Positions 34,173-41,833 of a stretch of DNA of 64,000 bases are shown here, piece after piece. The DNA is taken from the NCBI RefSeq assembly GCF_002831685.1, contig NZ_CP025119.1:469001-533000 (forward strand). Reading direction: 5' to 3'. The position numbers were made by a program, and so were the translations under genes. This DNA comes from Polaribacter sp. ALD11. Its GTDB lineage: Bacteria > Bacteroidota > Bacteroidia > Flavobacteriales > Flavobacteriaceae. The notes under the pieces were generated by a model. The model made no database searches, was not told the DNA's origin, and was given only the letters and a program-made list of their open reading frames with translations. Position 1 is the first letter of the stretch. Each line of letters opens with the position of its first letter.

Positions 34173-34739
34173 ATGAAAAAAATAAATTTTATTAAGACTT
34201 CGGTTCTTGTTTTTGCATTATTTTTAGGACAGTCTTTTGTGGCTCAAAAAATAAAAATGGTTGGTGGTGCAGAAATGTATCCTTCTAAAAACATTGTAGA
34301 AAATGCAGTAAACTCTAAAGATCACACAATATTAGTAGCAGCAGTAAAAGCAGCTGGTTTAGTAGATGTGCTATCAAGTGAAGGGCCTTTTACTGTTTTT
34401 GCACCAACAAATAAAGCTTTTGACATGTTACCAATGGGTACTGTAAAAACTTTATTAATGGACGAAAATAAAATGAAGTTGCAGTCAATTTTAAAATATC
34501 ACGTTGTTGCTGGTAAATGGAGCGCAAAAGAGATTATTAAATTGATTAAAAAAGAAAACGGAAAAGTAGAAATTAAAACGGTAAGTGGTGGTAAAATTAC
34601 TGCATGGATGAAAGGAAAAGAGGTTTATATTTCTGATGAAAATGGAGGCGAAGCTAAAGTTATAATTGCAGATGTGAATCAATCTAACGGAGTTATCCAT
34701 GTAGTAAACGCTGTTTTATTACCAAAACTAGCAATGTAG
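34173..34739 (+). CDS. Secreted fasciclin-domain protein
   Basis: A 188-residue exported protein with a signal peptide (about residues 1-24, ending FVAQ) and one FAS1 domain (about 40-186). Diagnostic stretches: FTVFAPTNKAFDMLP, LQSILKYHVVAGKWSA and the C-terminal GVIHVVNAVLLP. FAS1 domains mediate adhesion or bind small ligands; in bacteria they often belong to ECF-sigma or light/oxidative-stress regulons. Monocistronic, with its own terminator and a promoter-like motif shared with the DUF4331 operon. Confidence 0.92.
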   Translation: MKKINFIKTSVLVFALFLGQSFVAQKIKMVGGAEMYPSKNIVENAVNSKDHTILVAAVKAAGLVDVLSSEGPFTVFAPTNKAFDMLPMGTVKTLLMDENKMKLQSILKYHVVAGKWSAKEIIKLIKKENGKVEIKTVSGGKITAWMKGKEVYISDENGGEAKVIIADVNQSNGVIHVVNAVLLPKLAM

Positions 34740-34758
34740 AAAATTATATTTATTCACA

Positions 34759-34791
34759 AAAAAAGTCACTTTTTTAAAAGTGACTTTTTTT
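34759..34791 (+). terminator. Rho-independent terminator of the fasciclin gene
   Basis: AAAAAAGTCACTTTT (34759-34773) pairs with AAAAGTGACTTTTTT (34776-34790); strong stem ending in a T-run. Confidence 0.88.
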
Positions 34792-34834
34792 GTATTTTTA
34801 GCTAATAGCTGTAAAGTATTCTAATAACAAGTTG

Positions 34835-34842
34835 TATTTTTG
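34835..34842 (+). promoter_or_regulatory. -7 box before the MATE gene
   Basis: TATTTTTG matches TAnnTTTG, 23 nt before the TTG start of the MATE exporter gene. Confidence 0.4.
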
Positions 34843-34865
34843 CGGTCTTTAAAAAGAACAATACT

Positions 34866-36245
34866 TTGAATATTTCTCAATACACCTCAGAATTTAAATA
34901 CAACTGGAAATTAGCAGCACCTGTAATGCTAGGAATGTTAGGACACACTTTTGTGAGTTTTATAGATAACATTATGGTTGGCCAATTAGGAACAGCAGAA
35001 TTGGCAGCAGTTTCTTTAGGAAACAGTTTTATGTTTATTGCAATGTCTATTGGTATCGGTTTTTCTACAGCAATAACACCGTTAATTGCAGAGGCAGATT
35101 CTTCTAATAACTTCGAGCAAGCAAAATCTACATATAAACATGGTTTATTTTTGTGTTCAACTTTAGGAATTTTACTATTCTTACTTGTTTTCTTTTCTAA
35201 ACCATTAATGTATTTAATGCAACAACCAGAAGAAGTTGTAGAATTGGCAATTCCATATTTAGATATCGTTGCTTTTTCATTAATACCGTTAATAATTTTT
35301 CAGGCAATTAAGCAGTTTAGCGACGGATTATCGATGACTAAATACCCAATGTATGCTACCCTAATTGCAAACATTATAAATGTAATTTTAAATTACCTTT
35401 TAATTTTTGGTAAGTTTGGTTTCCCAGAAATGGGAATGGTTGGTGCTGCCCTTGGTACATTAATTTCTAGAGTTATTATGGTAATCTATCTTTGGGTATT
35501 ATTAAGGTATAAAGAACGCTCTAGTGCAATTGTAAGAAATATAAAATTATTTGTTTTAGATATAGTAATGATTAGAAGAATTGTTAATTTAGGTTCTTTA
35601 AGTGCTATGCAAATGTTTTTTGAAGTTGCCATTTTTACAGCTGCTGTATGGTTAAGTGGTTTGTTAGGTAAAAACCCGCAAGCAGCAAATCAAATAGCTT
35701 TAAATTTATCTTCGATGACGTTTATGGTTGCCACTGGTTTAAGTGTGGCTGCTATGATTAGAGTTGGAAACCAAAAAGGATTACGAAATTTTAAAGAGTT
35801 GCGTAGAATAGCATTTTCTATCTTTCTATTGGGCGTTTTATTAGCTGTTTTCTTTGCATTATTATTTTTTATATTTCATAAAAGTTTACCAAATTTATAT
35901 GTGGATTTAGGTGATATAACAAACTATAAAGATAATATGGAAGTGATAACAATTGCAGGAAATTTATTGTTAGTTGCAGCTTTCTTTCAAATTTCAGACA
36001 GTATTCAAGTAGTTTTTTTAGGAGCCTTAAGAGGGTTACAAGATGTAAAAGTACCTACTATTTTAACTTTTGTTTCTTATTGGATTATTGGTTTTCCTGT
36101 TTCTTATTATTTAGGGAAAGAGGAAATGTATGGAAGTTTTGGTATTTGGCTTGGTTTGCTAGCAGGTTTAACAACAGCTTCCGTTTTATTATACATTCGA
36201 TTTAATTCCTTAACTTTAAAGTTGATAAAAGATAAAGAAGAATAA
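34866..36245 (+). CDS. MATE family multidrug/cation efflux transporter
   Basis: A 459-residue, 12-segment membrane exporter of the NorM-type MATE family, which expels cationic drugs or metabolites with Na+ or H+. Typical stretches: MLGHTFVSFIDNIMVGQLGTAELAAVSLG near the N-terminus, GIGFSTAITPLIAEA, GEPEMGMVGAALGT-like PEMGMVGAALGTLISR, and QIALNLSSMTFMVATGLSVAAMIRVGN in the second half. The start codon is TTG at 34866-34868; the next ATG would cut into the first membrane segment, so TTG is supported. Confidence 0.93.
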   Translation: MNISQYTSEFKYNWKLAAPVMLGMLGHTFVSFIDNIMVGQLGTAELAAVSLGNSFMFIAMSIGIGFSTAITPLIAEADSSNNFEQAKSTYKHGLFLCSTLGILLFLLVFFSKPLMYLMQQPEEVVELAIPYLDIVAFSLIPLIIFQAIKQFSDGLSMTKYPMYATLIANIINVILNYLLIFGKFGFPEMGMVGAALGTLISRVIMVIYLWVLLRYKERSSAIVRNIKLFVLDIVMIRRIVNLGSLSAMQMFFEVAIFTAAVWLSGLLGKNPQAANQIALNLSSMTFMVATGLSVAAMIRVGNQKGLRNFKELRRIAFSIFLLGVLLAVFFALLFFIFHKSLPNLYVDLGDITNYKDNMEVITIAGNLLLVAAFFQISDSIQVVFLGALRGLQDVKVPTILTFVSYWIIGFPVSYYLGKEEMYGSFGIWLGLLAGLTTASVLLYIRFNSLTLKLIKDKEE

Positions 36246-36253
36246 ACGACCCC

Positions 36254-36312
36254 TCGAGCGCAGGCGAGTGGTCTTTAGGTGAAAAATTAAATTAGTTATC
36301 GACTGCGTTCGA
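36254..36312. repeat. Intergenic inverted repeat, CTCGAG family, copy C
   Basis: Arms TCGAGCGCAGGCGAGT (36254-36269) and TATCGACTGCGTTCGA (36297-36312), a slightly diverged version of copy A, around a 27-nt AT-rich loop; lies between the MATE gene and the 74-residue ORF. Confidence 0.8.
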
Positions 36313-36336
36313 ACAGACACAAATAATATAATTACA

Positions 36337-36561
36337 ATGAATTTACCAAAATTTTTAATAGCAGATAACAGTAATTCTCCAGAAGATATTTTTGTATTGC
36401 ATACAGAATTCCCTCGCTTTATGATTAATTTAAAAGACGATGAAATAGAATGGTTTGAAGATCTAACAGGAGAAAATGAAGAAGATATTGCTACGGAATT
36501 AGCCGACTTAATGGATAAAGCAGGCGTTTTTTATGATGAGGAGATGAAAGAATTTGAGTAG
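36337..36561 (+). CDS. Small acidic conserved hypothetical protein
   Basis: A 74-residue, highly acidic cytoplasmic protein (MNLPKFLIADNSNSPEDIFV...EEMKEFE) without signal or membrane segment. It reads like a small conserved flavobacterial protein with alternating strands and an acidic helix (ENEEDIATELADLMDKAG). Family not recognised. It follows copy C of the repeat and precedes a perfect terminator, which supports that it is real. Confidence 0.75.
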   Translation: MNLPKFLIADNSNSPEDIFVLHTEFPRFMINLKDDEIEWFEDLTGENEEDIATELADLMDKAGVFYDEEMKEFE

Positions 36562-36585
36562 GTACTTCTATTTTAAACTATAAAG

Positions 36586-36622
36586 AAACCTCCTATTATA
36601 TTTATAATAGGAGGTTTTTAAA
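36586..36622. terminator. Bidirectional terminator between the small acidic gene and ompH
   Basis: Perfect 15-bp stem AAACCTCCTATTATA (36586-36600) / TATAATAGGAGGTTT (36603-36617), followed by TTT on the plus strand and by TTTCTTTA on the minus strand; it separates convergent genes. Confidence 0.9.
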
Positions 36623-36640
36623 TATATAATTATTTCTAAC

Positions 36641-37159
36641 TTATTGCTTAGCTTCAGGAATTGTAATTCCTAATTTTTTAATGACTAGGTCCGTGATGTC
36701 AAATCTTTCATCTATGTAAGCAAACTGATTACCTGTTGTAGTTAAAATTTGAGTGTAACCTCCTGCTTTAGAAACTACGGCAATAGCATCACTTAATTTT
36801 TTGTATAAAGGACGCATCAGTTCATCTCTTTTTAAGCCCATTAAAGTGTTTCCATTTTTTTGATATTTATTAATATCTTGTTCCAAAGCACTTAACTCTT
36901 GTTGAATTGTTTTTTTTTCTAAAACACCCATATCTTTTTCTTTAGCTTTGTAATCTTCTAACCTTACTTTAAAGTCTTCAACTTTTATACTGAAAGAAGA
37001 ATCTAATTTTGCGCCATAAACTTGCGTCATTTCTATAACGGTTTTTGCTTCTGGCATAAAATTAACGATATAGTCACTATCTACAGTGCCAACTTTAGTT
37101 TGTGCACTAGAAAATGTACTTATAAAAGCAATAAATAATACTGTAATTTTTAGTTTCAT
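36641..37159 (-). CDS. OmpH/Skp family periplasmic chaperone
   Basis: A 172-residue protein: signal peptide (MKLKITVLFIAFISTFSSAQ), then TKVGTVDSDYIVNFMPEAK and a long coiled coil (about 60-125) as in Skp, which holds unfolded outer-membrane proteins in the periplasm. The C-terminus has AYIDERFDITDLVIKKLGI, the conserved OmpH end. Single gene with a well-formed promoter upstream. Confidence 0.92.
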   Translation of the reverse strand: MKLKITVLFIAFISTFSSAQTKVGTVDSDYIVNFMPEAKTVIEMTQVYGAKLDSSFSIKVEDFKVRLEDYKAKEKDMGVLEKKTIQQELSALEQDINKYQKNGNTLMGLKRDELMRPLYKKLSDAIAVVSKAGGYTQILTTTGNQFAYIDERFDITDLVIKKLGITIPEAKQ

Positions 37160-37177
37160 GGTTTAATTTTTGTATGA

Positions 37178-37207
37178 CAAAGATATAAAAGTGAATTATT
37201 TAGCCAA
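37178..37207 (-). promoter_or_regulatory. Complete Bacteroidetes promoter (-33/-7) of the OmpH gene
   Basis: On the minus strand TTG (37205-37207) is followed after 19 nt by TATCTTTG (37178-37185), i.e. both -33 and -7 elements with textbook spacing, 18 nt before the ATG at 37159. Confidence 0.6.
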
Positions 37208-37241
37208 GTTTCTTACTTATAAAAAAAGTTAAATTTTTATT

Positions 37242-38516
37242 TTATAAAGTTGAAGCATAGTTTTCTAGTTTTTTTAAATCTTCTTTATTAGAAATATTAG
37301 TATTTGCATCTGTTAATAAATAGTCTGTTTCTTTGGCTATAATAGCAGTATACTCTTCAAATTTAGATTTCTTTTTTACATTATTTAAAGAAGTTAGTAG
37401 TTTTGTAACAATAATAATATCATGAGTGCAATATGTTCTTAAAGAAGCCATAATATTGTATAATAAATCTTCGAATTCTAAAGAATTTACAAGAACAAAA
37501 GGTTTATTATTTTTTTGCTTAATATCTATGTTTTTCTTCTGAACTCTTAAAATTAGCAATTCAGAAAGATAATCTATTGCATTCATAGCCGTTCCTGGAT
37601 CATTAATGCCTGGTGACATAGATTTTACAGCGACTTCTGTAATTTGTTTAAAAGCTAATAAATAATTATCGTCAATTAATTCTCCTTTAGAAAAAGTGAA
37701 ATTAGCATGTATTCTTTCTGAAATTTCTTCGTTAATCGCAATATTAGTTTTAAATAAAACAGCATCTTCACTGCAGTAAGAACCTTTATTAGCTAATATT
37801 TCTAATTGAAAGTTATTCTCAAATGCTAAATCTAATAAAATGTCTAAAGACAATATTTTAAAATAACCAGTACATTTTGTTTTATGAAGAATCCAATTTT
37901 GAGTATCTATTGTTTTATTTATTAGGCTTTTTTCATCGTCAATTAAATGAAGTAATTTCTTTTCTGCAGATTCATATATCTTTAATAAAATATTATTTAT
38001 TTGAATTTCTTGAGAGATGGAGTGGATAAAGTAAATAAATGCTGCTAATGAGTGAATCATAAACACAATAGAAAGCAATATAGAAAATCCTGGAAGTTGA
38101 TATTTATCTCCACTTGGCTCTATAGAAACTAAAATTAAAATACAATAGATTATAGTGAATAAATAAACTCCTAAGACTACTTGATGTCTTCTATTTGAAA
38201 CTAAGCCTGGTAATAATCTAGGTGAGAAGTTACTAGAAGCTTGGTTTAGTAAAATCATAACCATAGAAAAACTAAAAACCATTATAGACGTTAAACCTGC
38301 AATAAAAGTAGACAAGATAGTTCTTGCAGTTTCTTTGTCATTAATAACAAGCTCTGGTAAAAAACTTTGTAAATAAGCAGAAATACCAAGATTTTCTAAG
38401 TACATCATTACATAAGCAAAAAGAACTCCAGCCAAAGCGATAATAGAAGGGAAGAAGGCAATCTTATTTTTTAAATTATAAATTTTACTTAGTAATGTTG
38501 AAAACTTATCTTTCAT
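37242..38516 (-). CDS. DUF2254 family membrane protein
   Basis: A 424-residue predicted membrane protein of DUF2254. Four membrane segments in the first 180 residues (IAFFPSIIALAGVLFAYVMM, FIAGLTSIMVFSFSMVMILL, VVLGVYLFTIIYCILILVSI and a fourth about 145-168), then a soluble C-terminal part with ITEVAVKSMSPGINDPGTAMNAIDYLSELL, the family hallmark. Function is unknown. Overlaps the end of miaA by 11 nt, so it follows miaA in the same transcript. Confidence 0.85.
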   Translation of the reverse strand: MKDKFSTLLSKIYNLKNKIAFFPSIIALAGVLFAYVMMYLENLGISAYLQSFLPELVINDKETARTILSTFIAGLTSIMVFSFSMVMILLNQASSNFSPRLLPGLVSNRRHQVVLGVYLFTIIYCILILVSIEPSGDKYQLPGFSILLSIVFMIHSLAAFIYFIHSISQEIQINNILLKIYESAEKKLLHLIDDEKSLINKTIDTQNWILHKTKCTGYFKILSLDILLDLAFENNFQLEILANKGSYCSEDAVLFKTNIAINEEISERIHANFTFSKGELIDDNYLLAFKQITEVAVKSMSPGINDPGTAMNAIDYLSELLILRVQKKNIDIKQKNNKPFVLVNSLEFEDLLYNIMASLRTYCTHDIIIVTKLLTSLNNVKKKSKFEEYTAIIAKETDYLLTDANTNISNKEDLKKLENYASTL

Positions 38517-39432
38517 TTTCGGTTATTGTTTTACTAATCTTATTTTTAATCGTTTCAATATTAGTTAAATAATCAAACCATAAAGTATTTTCATCTCTTT
38601 TAAACCAAGTTAATTGTCTTTTAGCAAAACGTCTGGTGTTTTTTTTAATTTCAGAAATAGCAAAATCTTTTGTAAATGTTCCGTCAAGAAAAGAAAATAA
38701 CTCTCTGTAACCAACCGTTTGCAATGCATTTAAGGTTTTATTCGGGTATAGCTTTTCTGCTTCCTCTAACAAACCATTCGCCATCATTATATCTACACGT
38801 TGGTTAATTCGGTTGTAAATTATTTCTCTATCTGCATTTAAACCTATTTTTATAACATTAAAATCTCTAGTTTTTTTAGGTTTGTTTTTAAAGGTTGAAT
38901 ATGGAGTGCCAGAACCAATACAAATTTCTAAAGCCCTCATAATTCTATGCGGATTGTCTATTGCAATTGTATTATAAGTCTCTATGTCTAATTCTTTTAA
39001 CTGTTGTTGTAGTGCTTCAATTCCGTCTTTTTCTAGTTTTAATGTTAGCTCTTCTCGTATTTTAACATCCACTTCAGGAAAATAATCCAACCCTTTTAAA
39101 ACGGCATCTATATACAAACCACTTCCACCAACCATTATTTGAACAGGGTTTTCTTTAAAGAGATCATCTAGTTTTTCTAAAGCATCTCTTTCAAATTCTC
39201 CTACATTGTAGGCATCAAAAATACTTCTATTTTGTATAAAGTAATGTTTTGCCGCTTTTAATTCTTCTGGTTCAGGAACAGCTGTACCAATGGTCATTTC
39301 TTTAAAAAACTGTCTAGAATCGCAAGAAATAATACTTGCGTTAAAAGTGTTAGCAAGTTGAATACTTAAGGCAGTTTTACCAATTGCTGTAGGACCAACA
39401 ATGCTAATTAAGGTGTTCTTAGAGTTGTTCAT
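38506..39432 (-). CDS. miaA: tRNA dimethylallyltransferase
   Basis: A 308-residue enzyme, usual size, that adds a dimethylallyl group to A37 of tRNAs reading UNN codons. P-loop ISIVGPTAIGKTALSIQLA, DSRQFFKEMTIGTAVP, GGSGLYIDAVLKGLD, and the C-terminal RRFAKRQLTWFKRDENTLWFD. Preceded by the ion channel gene after 1 nt and overlapping DUF2254 at its end. Confidence 0.97.
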   Translation of the reverse strand: MNNSKNTLISIVGPTAIGKTALSIQLANTFNASIISCDSRQFFKEMTIGTAVPEPEELKAAKHYFIQNRSIFDAYNVGEFERDALEKLDDLFKENPVQIMVGGSGLYIDAVLKGLDYFPEVDVKIREELTLKLEKDGIEALQQQLKELDIETYNTIAIDNPHRIMRALEICIGSGTPYSTFKNKPKKTRDFNVIKIGLNADREIIYNRINQRVDIMMANGLLEEAEKLYPNKTLNALQTVGYRELFSFLDGTFTKDFAISEIKKNTRRFAKRQLTWFKRDENTLWFDYLTNIETIKNKISKTITENER

Positions 39433-39433
39433 T

Positions 39434-40252
39434 TTAATTTAATATGCTTCCGCAGTTATAACAAAAGGTTGCATTTGTCTTGTGAGTTTCCTTTAGACAA
39501 CTTGGGCATGATTGTGTATTTGTATCTACATCTGTTTTTGTCATTTCTGAGCTTACAATACCCGTAGGAATGGCTATAATAGAATAACCCAAAATCATAA
39601 TAGCGCTTGCAATTAATTGACCTAATGGGGTTTGAGGTGCAATGTCTCCAAAACCAACAGTTGTTAGGGTTACAATTGCCCAATAAATACTAACAGGAAT
39701 GTTTGTGAAACCATTTTCTTCACCTTCTATCATATACATAATAGTCCCTAAAATAATACATACAATTACCACAAAAAATAAAAATACAGCAATTTTTGCT
39801 CTACTTGCTTTTAGTGCCAACATTAGTTTATTAGAAGCACCAATATATCTAGCTAATTTTAAAATTCTAAATACACGTAACAAACGCAGTGCTCTTAAAG
39901 CAACTAAGCCTTGGGAGCCAATAAAAAATAAAGATAAATACATAGGCACTGTAGAAAGGAAATCTATAATTCCGTAAAAGCTGAAAATATATTTAGATGG
40001 TTTTTTAATAGATATAACACGCAGAATATATTCTATTGAAAAAAGGATAGTAATAATCCATTCTCCAATATTTAATAGAGAATGATGTGCATTATCAAAA
40101 CTTTTTACACTTTCTAGCATGACCAGCAAGATACTTGCCAGAATTGCAATTAATAATATTACGTCAAATAATTTTCCCTCTTTAGTATCTGCTTCATAGA
40201 TAATTTCATGAAGTCTTTCTTTCCAAGAAGGTTTTTTTATAGAATCACTCAA
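39434..40252 (-). CDS. Voltage-gated K+ channel-like ion transporter with C-terminal zinc ribbon
   Basis: A 272-residue six-segment channel (about residues 25-230). S4-like helix LVALRALRLLRVFRILKLARYIG carries regularly spaced arginines, and the pore has IVTLTTVGFGDI, with the TVGFGD filter typical of K+ selectivity. A short cytosolic tail ends with CPSCLKETHKTNATFCYNCG, a four-Cys zinc ribbon. First gene of the channel-miaA-DUF2254 transcript. A role in K+ balance is inferred from the filter only. Confidence 0.93.
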   Translation of the reverse strand: MSDSIKKPSWKERLHEIIYEADTKEGKLFDVILLIAILASILLVMLESVKSFDNAHHSLLNIGEWIITILFSIEYILRVISIKKPSKYIFSFYGIIDFLSTVPMYLSLFFIGSQGLVALRALRLLRVFRILKLARYIGASNKLMLALKASRAKIAVFLFFVVIVCIILGTIMYMIEGEENGFTNIPVSIYWAIVTLTTVGFGDIAPQTPLGQLIASAIMILGYSIIAIPTGIVSSEMTKTDVDTNTQSCPSCLKETHKTNATFCYNCGSILN

Positions 40253-40373
40253 AATTTAGCTTATTTTCTGTTACAATACTACAAATTTTTACTGAGTTTA
40301 AAAATTTTTACTATTAATTTTATCAGTATTTACAAGGGTTTTGAAAAAATATTAAAAAAAAACACTCTTTTTA

Positions 40374-40402
40374 AAAACCGTACTTCAAATCATCTCGTAA
40401 GT
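40374..40402 (+). promoter_or_regulatory. Bipartite ECF-type promoter candidate before the DUF4331 operon
   Basis: AAAACC (40374-40379), a 16-nt spacer and CGTAAGT (40396-40402) followed by ATGAGTG. The same arrangement precedes the fasciclin gene at 34104-34132. The box ends 41 nt before the ATG. Confidence 0.5.
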
Positions 40403-40443
40403 ATGAGTGAGATTCAATTAAATATAAACTAAAAACTCACACA

Positions 40444-41100
40444 ATGAAAAAAAGTAAAATTTTATTAGGAACCGTAATTGTTGCAATTATAGGTTTAGTT
40501 ACAGTAGCGGCAGATCATATTGATGCGCCAGCAGCAAAAGGAACATCTGCAGATATTACAGATTTCTACGCTTTTCAAGCAGAAAACACAAGTAATTTGG
40601 TTTTTGTAGCGAATGTACAAGGGTTATTAAGTCCTTCTGCAACGGAAACGACCAATTTTGACGAGAATGTGTTGGTTGAAATTAATATTGATACAGACGG
40701 AGACAATGTAGAAGATTTAGTTATTCAAGCAATTCCAAGAGACGGTAAAATGTATTTCTTCGGCCCAGTTGCACCATCTGTTACAGGATTGAATAGTACA
40801 ATTTCTGAAATGTCATCTGTAAAGGGAGAAGTAGCTATTTCAAAAAAAGGTTCTAGTGCAGTAATAGGAACGAATGCTTCTGGAATGAAAATGTTTGCAG
40901 GACCAAGAGATGACCCTTTTTTCTTTGACTTTGCTAGATATAGTGAAATCATAGGAGGAACAGCAAGTGCTTTTAATACTCCAGGGTCAGATACATTTGC
41001 AGGTACCAACGTATTATCTATAGTTGTTGAAGTACCAAAAAGTATGATTGGTACATCAGGTAAAATTAATACTTGGGTAGAAGCTAAAGTAAAACAATAA
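40444..41100 (+). CDS. DUF4331 family exported protein, N-terminal half
   Basis: A 218-residue protein with a signal peptide (about residues 1-23) and the N-terminal half of DUF4331: DHIDAPAAKGTSADITDFYAF, FDENVLVEINIDTDGDNVEDL, FAGPRDDPFFFDFARYSEI and GTNVLSIVVEVPKSMIG. Members in other phyla are a single chain of about 400-500 residues; here the protein ends where the second half should continue, and the next ORF carries that half. First gene of the operon DUF4331a-DUF4331b-TPR-TonB receptor. Likely extracytoplasmic. The function of the family is unknown. Confidence 0.88.
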   Translation: MKKSKILLGTVIVAIIGLVTVAADHIDAPAAKGTSADITDFYAFQAENTSNLVFVANVQGLLSPSATETTNFDENVLVEINIDTDGDNVEDLVIQAIPRDGKMYFFGPVAPSVTGLNSTISEMSSVKGEVAISKKGSSAVIGTNASGMKMFAGPRDDPFFFDFARYSEIIGGTASAFNTPGSDTFAGTNVLSIVVEVPKSMIGTSGKINTWVEAKVKQ

Positions 41101-41124
41101 TTAACAAACTTAAAACATAATATC

Positions 41125-41691
41125 ATGAAAATTAATTTTATAAAATATACGGCAGCTTTATTAATGTCTTCAATAGTATTCGTAAGTTGTAACAACAATG
41201 ATGACGAGCCAGTAATCATAAAAACAGATTTTTCTGGAACTTTTGTCCAGAAAGATCAAATGGGTAGGCCAGCAGTAAATACGGTATTTACTTCTTCAGC
41301 AAGTAAAGATGAATTTAATGTAACAGTTCCGTCTGAACAAAATGCAAAGTTTCAAGCAATGTTTGAAACAAATTTAAAAGGGTTAAGTCCTGCTTTTGCA
41401 AACATGGGAGATAAAAATGCTTTAGGACAAGATGCTGCAGCTTTTACAAGTTTATTAGCTACAGATGTTTTAAATGTTTCTTTAGATGGCATTACAACTT
41501 TTTACGACGGTACAAACCTTTTAACAGGAAGAGCGTTGGCAGATGATGTAATTACTGTAGAGCTGATATTGATTTTTGGTGGTGAAACAGGATTAACTGA
41601 TTCTGAGAACCCTACATTATCTAATGACAACGTAGATGCAAATGATAAAGAATTTTTAACAAGTTTTCCTTATTTAGCTTCACCTTGGTAG
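41125..41691 (+). CDS. DUF4331 family lipoprotein, C-terminal half
   Basis: A 188-residue lipoprotein (MKINFIKYTAALLMSSIVF then VSC, acylated Cys about residue 22). The mature part matches the C-terminal half of DUF4331: QMGRPAVNTVF, NLLTGRALADDVITVEL and NVDANDKEFLTSFPYLASPW at the end. It begins 24 nt after the first half, and has its own export signal, so the two halves are made as separate proteins that may reassemble at the outer membrane. Confidence 0.85.
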   Translation: MKINFIKYTAALLMSSIVFVSCNNNDDEPVIIKTDFSGTFVQKDQMGRPAVNTVFTSSASKDEFNVTVPSEQNAKFQAMFETNLKGLSPAFANMGDKNALGQDAAAFTSLLATDVLNVSLDGITTFYDGTNLLTGRALADDVITVELILIFGGETGLTDSENPTLSNDNVDANDKEFLTSFPYLASPW

Positions 41692-41704
41692 AAGCTGTTT
41701 AGAT

Positions 41705-41734
41705 CTGGCACAGGTTTGGGGGAACTTGTGCCAG
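41705..41734 (+). other. Strong intercistronic hairpin without T-tract
   Basis: CTGGCACAGGTT (41705-41716) pairs with AACTTGTGCCAG (41723-41734), with one G-T wobble and a TGGGGG loop, followed by TAATAAACTT. A partial terminator or mRNA-stability element between the DUF4331 pair and the TPR/receptor genes. Confidence 0.55.
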
Positions 41735-41774
41735 TAATAAACTTAAAGAATACCATCTCATATTTTTAATTTTT

Positions 41775-41805
41775 CTGACGTGTTTTCCCTCGTAAAGTAC
41801 GTCAG
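41775..41805. other. Inverted repeat CTGACGT/ACGTCAG before the TPR gene
   Basis: Perfect 7-bp arms at 41775-41781 and 41799-41805, 17 nt apart, about 30 nt before the TPR lipoprotein ATG. Could be an operator or a second hairpin of the leader. Confidence 0.35.
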
Positions 41806-41833
41806 TTATTTAATCACTTTTAAAATACAAAAA

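Noticed and set aside
41791-41797. CGTAAAG before the TPR gene as a third ECF-type -10 box
   Set aside because: No AAAACC lies 16 nt upstream, so the bipartite motif is not met.
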